A stretch of DNA of 64,000 nt from an uncultured Ruminococcus sp. GTDB taxonomy: Bacteria; Bacillota; Clostridia; Oscillospirales; Acutalibacteraceae. Positions 57,332 to 64,000 of this stretch are shown here, in pieces (positions within the stretch are counted from its first letter, which is position 1; every line of letters starts with the position of its first letter). The DNA is taken from contig CACYIC010000002.1 in assembly GCA_902774325.1 (NCBI GenBank), positions 83,706-147,705 of the forward strand, written 5' to 3'. Under the pieces are notes generated by a model. The model saw nothing but the letters and a program-made list of their open reading frames with translations, had not been told where the DNA came from and searched no databases. The position numbers were made by a program, and so were the translations under genes.

Positions 57332-59779
57332 ATGGGCAACAGGCTTCGAGCCGTTGAGAAAAAACGGCCTTACGGACTGATCACCTTCGGGATCGCGCTG
57401 CTGCTGGCGGCGATGCTGATCGTACCGTTCATCATATACAGAGGCGGTATCTTTTGGTATTACGGCGACTTCAACGGGCAGGAGATACCCTTCTATCAGT
57501 TGATCCATTCTTATGTCCGGGACGGCAATATCGGCTGGAACCCGCTCACCGACCTCGGTTCAGACACGATCACCTCCTACAGCTTTTACCTGATCGGCAG
57601 TCCGTTCTTCTGGGCGACTATACCCTTCCCGAACTGGTTCGTGCCTTATCTCATAGGACCGCTGCTGATAATAAAGATCGCCTGCAGCGCGCTTTCGGCT
57701 TACGTCTATTTGAAGCGCTACGTCAGCCACAAGCCCAACGCCGTGCTCGGCGGTCTCCTCTACGCCTTCTCGGGCTTTTCCGTTTACAACATCTTCTTCT
57801 TCCATTTCCATGAGGCGATGATAATCCTGCCGCTCATGCTGGCGGCGCTCGATTCCTTCCTCTTTGAGAAGAAGCGCGGGCTCTTTGCCCTGATGGTGTT
57901 TGTCGGCGCGATAGTGAATTACTACTTCTTCGCGGGTCAGGCGGTTTTCGTGCTGGTCTATTTCCTGATGCTGACCCTTACAAAGACATGGAAATTCTCG
58001 ATCAAGGAGTTCGCTTTTCTCGCTGTCGAAACCGTGACGGGCTTCGCGGCGTCTGCGATCGTGACCGTACCGACGGTGCTTGCCATTATCGGCAACCCGC
58101 GCGTCACCAGGATACGCGACGGCTGGAACGGTATCGTATATCTTGACGTGCAGAGGTATTTCGCGATATTCGCGAGCTTCTTCTTCCCGTCGGATGTTTC
58201 GGCATATCCGGTCTTTACCCCGGACCTCAAGAGCAAGTGGGCGTCAAACGCCGCATGGCTGCCGCTGTTCGGCATGACGGGCGTTATCGCCTACCTCCAG
58301 ATGAGAAAGCGCGACTGGCTCAAAAAGCTCCTCGTTCTGCTGTTTTTGATGTCGGCGATCCCGCTGTTCAACAGCGCCTTTCAGATGTTCAACCTCACGA
58401 TCCACTACTCGCGCTGGTTCTATATGCTCGATTTGATGATGATACTTGCCACCCTCAAGGCATGCGAGGCGCCCGAGGATGAGGTGGACTGGAGCCGCGC
58501 GATCATTTGGTCGGCGGGGATCACGGCGGTCGGAATACTGCTTGTGGGACTCATGCCGAATTACGGCGACGCCGACGACTCGCGAAAGCTCAAGCTCGGC
58601 GTTATGAGGAGCATCCCCTTCGGGTGGGTTTACGGCATTATAGCCCTTTCCTGCATTTTGCTTTTAGCTCTGATTTACAAGCGTTATTTCAGCCGCGACA
58701 GGAAGCGCTTCTTCACCCTGGCGCTCGTCGCGGTGATCGTGATATCGGTGCCGATCTCCGTGATACCGGTAGCGTTCGGCGTGACCGTCAGCAGCTCGAC
58801 GGTCATGTACCGCGACTATGTTCTCAACGCGCGCGACAAAATCGAGATCGACGACTTAGAACAGGTGAGAAGCGACATCTTCGGATCAAACGACAACGTC
58901 GGGATGTACTGGAAAACGCCCTTTATCAATTGCTTCCAGAGCACTGTTTCAAATTCGATCATGGAGTTTTACGACATGGTGGGCTATTACCGCAGCGTAG
59001 GCTCGCGCCCTGATTTCACGATGTACGGACTGCGCCCCCTCCTGAGCGTAAAATACTATTTTGACTATACAAAGGACAACACCAAAGCCGACAGCGACAA
59101 GAACTTCCTTGACGAGGAGGGCAATACCAAGATGCCCGACTGGAAGTATCTCAAGACCTGCAACGGCTTTGATATCTACGAGAACGAGAACTATATCCCG
59201 ATGGGCTACTGCTTCAGCGAATTCGTCACCGAGGAGGAGTTTGAGCGGATCGAGGAAAGCCACCGCACCGAGGCTCTGCTCTACGCGATGGTGCTCTCGC
59301 GCGGCGACATGAAAAAGTACGCCGACATCACGGGCTACACCGACGAGAAATACTCGAAGCTCTACAGCAAGGACTCAAAGAAATTCAAGAGCGCGGTCGA
59401 CAAATACTCCTACGGAAGCGCTCCCTACCGCAAGGCGTGCAAGGAGCTCGCCTCGCGCTCTTGCTCGGAATTCAAATACGTTAAAAACGGCTTTGAGGCG
59501 ACCTTCAACAACACCGGAGACGATAATCTCCTGTTCTTCTCGGTGCCCTACAGCAAGGGCTTTTCCGCGACGGTGAACGGCGAGAGCGCCGAGATCGTCA
59601 AGGCGGACAAGGGCTTGATGGCGGTGAGGGTGCCCGGTCACAGGGAATCGAAGATAGTCTTTTCCTACGAAACCCCCGGACTCAAGGCGGGCGTCGCGAT
59701 CAGTCTTTGCTCGGTATTCGTATTCGCCGCATATCTGATCGTCGCCGCTATCCTGAAAAAACGTGAAAGAAACAAATAA
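57332..59779 (+). CDS. yfhO: YfhO-family polytopic membrane protein
   Basis: An 815-residue protein with about 12-14 membrane helices and a C-terminal extracellular domain that ends with one further helix. It shows the YfhO pattern: an early acidic loop (YYGDFNGQEIPFYQL), helical core, and a beta-rich tail with LLFFSVPYSKGFSATVNG. In Bacillus and Listeria YfhO adds a sugar to lipoteichoic acid using a lipid carrier, so it belongs to the GT-C class (established for those homologues). AAAGGA precedes the ATG. The dipeptidase gene follows after 10 bases. Confidence 0.9.
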   Translation: MGNRLRAVEKKRPYGLITFGIALLLAAMLIVPFIIYRGGIFWYYGDFNGQEIPFYQLIHSYVRDGNIGWNPLTDLGSDTITSYSFYLIGSPFFWATIPFPNWFVPYLIGPLLIIKIACSALSAYVYLKRYVSHKPNAVLGGLLYAFSGFSVYNIFFFHFHEAMIILPLMLAALDSFLFEKKRGLFALMVFVGAIVNYYFFAGQAVFVLVYFLMLTLTKTWKFSIKEFAFLAVETVTGFAASAIVTVPTVLAIIGNPRVTRIRDGWNGIVYLDVQRYFAIFASFFFPSDVSAYPVFTPDLKSKWASNAAWLPLFGMTGVIAYLQMRKRDWLKKLLVLLFLMSAIPLFNSAFQMFNLTIHYSRWFYMLDLMMILATLKACEAPEDEVDWSRAIIWSAGITAVGILLVGLMPNYGDADDSRKLKLGVMRSIPFGWVYGIIALSCILLLALIYKRYFSRDRKRFFTLALVAVIVISVPISVIPVAFGVTVSSSTVMYRDYVLNARDKIEIDDLEQVRSDIFGSNDNVGMYWKTPFINCFQSTVSNSIMEFYDMVGYYRSVGSRPDFTMYGLRPLLSVKYYFDYTKDNTKADSDKNFLDEEGNTKMPDWKYLKTCNGFDIYENENYIPMGYCFSEFVTEEEFERIEESHRTEALLYAMVLSRGDMKKYADITGYTDEKYSKLYSKDSKKFKSAVDKYSYGSAPYRKACKELASRSCSEFKYVKNGFEATFNNTGDDNLLFFSVPYSKGFSATVNGESAEIVKADKGLMAVRVPGHRESKIVFSYETPGLKAGVAISLCSVFVFAAYLIVAAILKKRERNK

Positions 59780-59789
59780 GAGGTTTAAA

Positions 59790-61163
59790 ATGTTGTTTGG
59801 AAGTAAAATACTTGAATACAAAGAGGAGCTGCTCGCCGATCTCGACAGGCTGATGAGATTCGAGTCTGTTGACGGAGCGGGCAACGGAGGCTGCGAGGAC
59901 GCGATGGATTTTGTTATCGCGCGCGCCCGCGACTTCGGACTTACCGCCGAAAAGGTCACCGACAAGAGCTGCCACGTTCAGCTCGGCGAGGGCGGCAGGC
60001 TCTGCGCCACGCTCTCTCACCTCGACGTAGTGCCCGCGGGCAACAACTGGAGCTTTATCCCCTTTGCTCTCACCGAGAAGGACGGCAGGCTCTACGGCAG
60101 GGGAATAGCCGACGACAAGGGCGCCTCGATGGTCGCGCTCTACTGTCTGCGAGCTCTTAAGGAGAGCGGCGTTGAGGGCAAAAACACCCTTCGCTGCATC
60201 TTCGGCACGGCTGAGGAAACGGGCATGAGCGATATGGACGGATATTTCAAGAAGCAGCCGCTTCCCGATTATGCCTTCACCCCCGACAGCGACTACGGGA
60301 TATGCCGCGCGGAAAAGGGAATACTCCATATCGAGGTCAGCACTCCCTCAAACGAGGCGACGGTGCTCTCGCAGTTCCACGCGGGCAAGGCTATCAACGC
60401 CGTACCCGACCTCGCTTATGTAATGCTCGATTCCTCGAGCTATGACGAACAGCTTCTCATGCGCCTGAGCGACGGAGCCAGGGGCAATTTTGAGTTCAAT
60501 TATACGATCGACGGTCTGATGATAATCAGCCGCGGCAGGGCGGCTCACGCCTGCGAGCCCGAAAAGGGTCTGAACGCGGCGGCTGAGCTGGCGGAGCTGA
60601 TCTCCCACGCCTACGACGTGCACGAAATCGGCGCGGTCTGCTCGTTTATTGACTACGCCGTAAACTGCGAAACCAACGGCAGGTCGCTCGGCCTCAAGAT
60701 GAGCGACGCGGTATCGGGCGCGCTGACGGTGAATCTCGGCGCGGTACATATCGAGGGACAGGAGGCTGTCGCCCGCTTCGATATCCGCTATCCCGTTACG
60801 GTCAGCGGCGAATATGTTATCCGCCAGTTCCGAAAGGTCGCCGAGAACAGCGGGCTTACAGTCAAGGTTCTCCACCACGACAAGCCGCTTTATATCGAAG
60901 AGGACAGCGCGCTCATACGCCTGCTCAGCGGAGCTTACGAGTCCGTTACCGGAGAGCTGCCCGATATCTATTCAACGGGCGGCGGCACCTACGCGCGTAA
61001 GCTCGGCGGCAGGGGCGTAGCCTTCGGTCCCGCCTTCAAGGGAGACGTTATCAATATGCACAACGCCGACGAGGGCATGGACAAGGAGAACTTTTTCAGG
61101 CACGCTCAGATCTGCGCCGAGGCGATGTACCGACTTTATACGGAAGAGCTGGATCGATCATGA
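59790..61163 (+). CDS. M20-family dipeptidase (Sapep/PepV type)
   Basis: A 457-residue metallopeptidase. The metal ligands are seen in SHLDVVPAG (His, then Asp), GIADDKGA (bridging Asp), GTAEETG (Glu-Glu pair), DSDYG, and HNADEGMD near the C-terminus (His). A dimerisation/lid domain sits at about 180-350. Such enzymes cleave Xaa-peptides, often beta-Ala or D-Ala dipeptides. The ATG at 59790 has AGAGG upstream; the frame from 59763 lies within yfhO. Its end overlaps the next gene (ATGA), making yfhO-dipeptidase-61160 one operon. Confidence 0.93.
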   Translation: MLFGSKILEYKEELLADLDRLMRFESVDGAGNGGCEDAMDFVIARARDFGLTAEKVTDKSCHVQLGEGGRLCATLSHLDVVPAGNNWSFIPFALTEKDGRLYGRGIADDKGASMVALYCLRALKESGVEGKNTLRCIFGTAEETGMSDMDGYFKKQPLPDYAFTPDSDYGICRAEKGILHIEVSTPSNEATVLSQFHAGKAINAVPDLAYVMLDSSSYDEQLLMRLSDGARGNFEFNYTIDGLMIISRGRAAHACEPEKGLNAAAELAELISHAYDVHEIGAVCSFIDYAVNCETNGRSLGLKMSDAVSGALTVNLGAVHIEGQEAVARFDIRYPVTVSGEYVIRQFRKVAENSGLTVKVLHHDKPLYIEEDSALIRLLSGAYESVTGELPDIYSTGGGTYARKLGGRGVAFGPAFKGDVINMHNADEGMDKENFFRHAQICAEAMYRLYTEELDRS

Positions 61164-61903
61164 ATAAGGAAAGAATCATAAAACAACAGGCGCGCGAGTC
61201 GCTCAGGGGAAATCTTTTGGTGCTTTTATCGGGCGTTGTGCTGACTACCGCTCTTATCTTCGGGATATATTATCTCTTTTTTCTGATACTGACCTGCTTC
61301 GGAGCTGCGGACGCGGAAACAGAGCAGGTGGTTTCGGGTATGGAGCCGGTTTGTTTCGCCGCGCTGTGCGGCTGCGCGGTCATCAGCTTTGCCCTTTCGC
61401 CGTTAATCAACGGCTTCATGAAGGCGGCGGCGAACGCTGCGGTCACGAAAAACTGCGAGATAACCGATTATTTTTATTTTTTCAGCGGCGCGCGTTATCT
61501 CAAAACCGTCGCGCTCAACCTGATCCTGACCCTGATCACAAGCCTGATATCCTCTCCCGTCAGGATGTTTACGACTGTCTGGAAATATATGGGAAATGAG
61601 CTTTTGCCGGCGGCGGAGGTCGCGCTTTCGGTCGTTTCGGTCATCCTGACGGTCATTGTCGCGATGCTCTTCGCGCACTATCCGCTCTGCGCCTACGCGC
61701 TTGACGACAGCCGCGGCTTGGGCTATTACGCCTTCGCTCTGATCGGCTTCTCGTTCAAAAACTTCGGAAAGCTTTTGAGGCTCACGCTCAGCTTCGCCGG
61801 CTGGATACTGCTTTGCTTCTTCGTTGTTCCGGCGCTCTACGTCGTCCCCTACATGGAAACGGCGTTCCTGAACTCCGCAAGATGGCTCTTGGCGTTTAAA
61901 TAG
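61160..61903 (+). CDS. Polytopic membrane protein, DUF975-like
   Basis: A 247-residue protein beginning MNKERIIKQQARESLRGNL, a common opening of DUF975-type membrane proteins, followed by about six helices. Conserved-looking features are LRGN, SPLINGFMKAAANAAV and the amphipathic FKNFGKLLRLTLSFAG. It has no catalytic motif. It starts in an ATGA overlap with the dipeptidase and is followed by a module A hairpin that may end the operon. Function unknown; compare with the protein at 8360-9175. Confidence 0.75.
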   Translation: MNKERIIKQQARESLRGNLLVLLSGVVLTTALIFGIYYLFFLILTCFGAADAETEQVVSGMEPVCFAALCGCAVISFALSPLINGFMKAAANAAVTKNCEITDYFYFFSGARYLKTVALNLILTLITSLISSPVRMFTTVWKYMGNELLPAAEVALSVVSVILTVIVAMLFAHYPLCAYALDDSRGLGYYAFALIGFSFKNFGKLLRLTLSFAGWILLCFFVVPALYVVPYMETAFLNSARWLLAFK

Positions 61904-61917
61904 AACCTTTTAAATGA

Positions 61918-61963
61918 GTCGGGCGCGAAAGGCTTATTATAAACGAATCTGTCTGCCCGACCG
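61918..61963. repeat. Module A hairpin repeat (copy 5)
   Basis: GTCGGGC pairs with GCCCGAC around a diverged core that keeps ACGAA, TCTGTCTGCCCGACCG. It lies between two same-strand genes. Confidence 0.75.
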
Positions 61964-61995
61964 AAATTCCTCACATCTTCTCCCGGAGGTGCACC

Positions 61996-63063
61996 GTGGT
62001 AGTTTCACTCTGCATGATCGCGTATAATGAGGCTGAGGCGATAGAGGGACTTTTCACCGATATGTCGCTTCAGGATTATCCTCACGATAAAATTGAAATC
62101 GTATTTGTCGACAGCATGTCGACCGACTCTACGCTTGAGCGTATGAACCGGTTCAAGGAAGAGGACTACGGCTTTCTGGATGTAAAGATAGTCCAGTGCG
62201 CCAAGCGCAACCAGGCGTTTTCATGGAACGCCGCGCTGATGACCGCTACGGGCGACGTGATAATCCGCGTCGACGCCCACGCGAGGATACCGCGCAACTT
62301 TGTGACCCGCAACGTCTTTAATCTTGAACAGGGCGAGAACGTTGTCGGCGGCGGCAGACCTAATATCAGCTCTAACGTCAGCTCCTGGAAGATGACCCTG
62401 CTCGCGGCGGAGGACAGCCTTTTCGGAAGCTCGATCGCGGCATACCGACGCCCCGCGACGCAGAAGGAGTATATGGACAGCCTCTTCCACGCCGCCTACA
62501 GGCGCGAGGTTATCGCCAAGGTCGGCGGCTTCAATGAGGATCTGGGCAGGACGGAGGACAACGAATTCCACTACCGCATAAGAATGGCGGGCTACAGGAT
62601 GTGCTGCTGCCCGGATATCATCTCCTACCAGCATTCGAGGAACACCCTCAAAAATATGATCCGTCAAAAATACGCCAACGGCAGGTGGATCGGACTGACG
62701 GTATCTGTCTGCCCGGGCTGCCTCTCATATTTTCACTTCGCGCCCTTTTTGTTCGTTATGATGATCCTGATACTCTCTGTCGTCGCCGCTCTGGGCTTTC
62801 CGTATCTGCTCTATATGCTGCTGCTTGTTTACGGGATGTTCGACGTGGTGAACGCGGTCGGAGTATTTACAATGAAGAACGTCCAGCCGCAGTTTGTCCT
62901 GCTCCCGCTGATCTTCCCGCTGCTCCACGTCGCCTACGGAATAGGAACGTTCGCGGGACTGATAGAGATACCCTTCTGGAAGCGCAAGCTGCGCGGCAGC
63001 CACGCCAAGGAGCACATCGAAAAGGTCAGACAAAAGGTAATTAAGAATACGGTAAAAAGATGA
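61996..63063 (+). CDS. Glycosyltransferase family 2, ExoA-like, with C-terminal membrane helices
   Basis: A 355-residue GT2 enzyme. It opens VVSLCMIAYNEAEAIEGLF, the GT-A nucleotide-sugar fold follows, the DxD-like motif is in IIRVDAHARI, and the acceptor-site motif is GRTEDNEFHYRIRMAGY (ED). Two to three helices follow (about 250-325). The layout resembles ExoA from succinoglycan synthesis and other membrane-bound polysaccharide transferases. The start is a GTG at 61996 behind GGAGGTG. The next gene (LicD) overlaps by four bases, so sugar transfer and phospho-group addition may be linked on a surface polymer. Confidence 0.92.
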   Translation: MVVSLCMIAYNEAEAIEGLFTDMSLQDYPHDKIEIVFVDSMSTDSTLERMNRFKEEDYGFLDVKIVQCAKRNQAFSWNAALMTATGDVIIRVDAHARIPRNFVTRNVFNLEQGENVVGGGRPNISSNVSSWKMTLLAAEDSLFGSSIAAYRRPATQKEYMDSLFHAAYRREVIAKVGGFNEDLGRTEDNEFHYRIRMAGYRMCCCPDIISYQHSRNTLKNMIRQKYANGRWIGLTVSVCPGCLSYFHFAPFLFVMMILILSVVAALGFPYLLYMLLLVYGMFDVVNAVGVFTMKNVQPQFVLLPLIFPLLHVAYGIGTFAGLIEIPFWKRKLRGSHAKEHIEKVRQKVIKNTVKR

Positions 63064-63902
63064 TGGACAAGGTTGATCTCACCCCCGAGCTTTTGCGTGA
63101 GCTGCAGCTCAAGCAGCTCGATATGCTGAAATATTTCAAGGATTTTTGCGAAAAAAACGGGCTGACCTATTATCTGATAGGCGGCGCGCTCATAGGCGCT
63201 TTGCGCGAGGGCGGCTTCGTCCCGTGGGACGACGATATCGACGTCATGCTTCCGCGCCCCGACTATGAAATGCTTTACAGGCTGTGGCGCGAGCAGCATG
63301 CCGACGGAAGGTTCCGGCTGCTCAGGACCGACGGCGAGGTATTCACGGGCAACATCTTCATGACCGTGACAGATACGAATTATACGATGGTAAAGACCAA
63401 TCAGGTCAACGTAGATATTCCGCACGGTCTTGTGCTCGACGTTTTTCCGCTCGACGCCGCGCCCAACGGCAGACTCGCGCGCAGGGCGCAGCTTTTTTGG
63501 ACTATGCTCTACTCGCTCTTTCTGGCGCAGGTCGTCCCCGAGAACCACGGCGGGCTCCTCGCCTTCGGAAGCAGACTGCTTCTGGGTATATTCAGGGGAA
63601 AGAAGGTCAGGGAAAAAATTTGGCGCTTCAGCGAAAAGCAGATGTCAAAGTACAGCTTCGAGGAAAACGACTTTGTCACCGAGCTGTGCTCGGGTCCCTA
63701 CTGGATGAAATTCGAGTACCCAAAGCGCATATACGAGGGCGTAGCTACGGTGAATTTCGAGGGCATCGAGCTGACCTGCATGGCGGGCTACGACGAGTAT
63801 CTGAGAATGGTATTCGGCGATTATATGACCGAGCCTCCCGAGGAGGAGCAGGTGCCTCACCACGATATCGCCGTGCTCGATCTGAACAAGCCGTGCGTAT
63901 GA
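63060..63902 (+). CDS. licD: LicD-family phosphotransferase
   Basis: A 280-residue LicD protein with the nucleotidyltransferase-like core YYLIGGALIGALREGGFVPW followed by DDDIDVMLPRPDY (metal-binding Asp residues), later VDIPHGLVLDVFPLDAAP and the C-terminal FEGIELTCMAGYDEYLR. LicD enzymes attach phosphocholine or similar groups to teichoic acids and polysaccharides. No choline uptake or LicC gene is in view, so the donor is unknown. The start at 63060 overlaps the GT2 stop (ATGA). Both genes probably decorate a surface glycan. Confidence 0.9.
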   Translation: MMDKVDLTPELLRELQLKQLDMLKYFKDFCEKNGLTYYLIGGALIGALREGGFVPWDDDIDVMLPRPDYEMLYRLWREQHADGRFRLLRTDGEVFTGNIFMTVTDTNYTMVKTNQVNVDIPHGLVLDVFPLDAAPNGRLARRAQLFWTMLYSLFLAQVVPENHGGLLAFGSRLLLGIFRGKKVREKIWRFSEKQMSKYSFEENDFVTELCSGPYWMKFEYPKRIYEGVATVNFEGIELTCMAGYDEYLRMVFGDYMTEPPEEEQVPHHDIAVLDLNKPCV

Positions 63903-63918
63903 TACTAAACTCAAATAA

Positions 63919-63951
63919 AAAATAGACAATCTTTGCGGTCTATTTTCCGCA
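63919..63951 (+). repeat. 33-bp hairpin repeat also found at 25561-25593
   Basis: AAAATAGAC and GTCTATTTT form a stem around a 9-10-base loop. The 33 bp, read on the plus strand, differ from the minus-strand hyd leader copy by one or two bases. It lies after the licD stop; the remaining bases to 64000 show no clear feature. Confidence 0.8.
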
Positions 63952-64000
63952 ATACTTCGTTGTCGTCTCGTCGTCGCGCGCTGTGCTTGCTGACAACGGT

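Overview
The window looks like chromosome of a strictly anaerobic, low-to-moderate GC Clostridia member, most likely Oscillospiraceae/Ruminococcus-like (inference). Support: Firmicutes-type LexA, TTG/GTG starts with strong AGGAGG sites, the three [FeFe]-hydrogenase maturases HydE/F/G, mreBCD-pbp2-minD, rimP-nusA-ylxR-ylxQ-infB-rbfA-nrnA-truB, and secreted proteins carrying dockerin, cohesin-like and CBM26-like modules, typical of fibre- or starch-degrading gut bacteria.

Layout. 1-8.05 kb (minus): membrane-protein fragment, HAD phosphatase, a large dockerin/SGNH-hydrolase protein with a perfect 123-bp tandem repeat, a small secreted protein, and a CUT1-type sugar ABC importer without its ATPase. 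8.3-12.9 kb (plus): membrane protein, lexA translationally coupled to a secreted InlB-like/dockerin protein, LOG-family protein, DUF6472-like peptide and Cof-type HAD. 13.2-17.3 kb (plus): a secreted CBM26-GH13 amylase interrupted by one in-frame TGA, then a secreted cohesin-like protein. 17.5-20.3 kb (plus): lepA and a sirtuin. 20.3-25.5 kb (minus): TM1266-like regulator-hydE-hydG-hydF-PrsW. 25.9-29.1 kb (minus): TPM / zinc-ribbon / SPFH membrane cluster. 29.3-33.2 kb (minus): hisS-aspS-zinc-ribbon protein. 33.4-39.1 kb (minus): mreB-mreC-mreD-pbp2, minD, mgsA. 39.6-42.9 kb (minus): dut, zapA-like, U32 peptidase. 43.2-45.1 kb (plus): cytoplasmic neopullulanase-like GH13. 45.3-52.6 kb (minus): rimP...truB translation operon. 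52.8-53.2 kb: tRNA-Thr(GGT) followed by an 88-bp perfect duplication carrying the tRNA tail and its terminator. 53.4-54.9 kb: divergent pair of an unknown basic/helical protein and a VWA protein. 55.1-57.0 kb (minus): LCP ligase and YfbR-like nucleotidase. 57.3-63.9 kb (plus): YfhO, dipeptidase, membrane protein, GT2 and LicD.

Functionally, polysaccharide use (dockerin, cohesin-like, CBM26-GH13, sugar importer, intracellular GH13), hydrogen metabolism, cell-wall elongation and surface-polymer decoration stand side by side with housekeeping translation genes. The most unusual features are the nonsense-interrupted amylase, the duplicated tRNA-tail/terminator block, several families of short palindromic intergenic repeats (one forming an attenuator-like leader ahead of the hyd genes), the LexA-controlled dockerin gene and the divergent VWA pair. 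No CRISPR array, rRNA, transposase or phage gene was seen.
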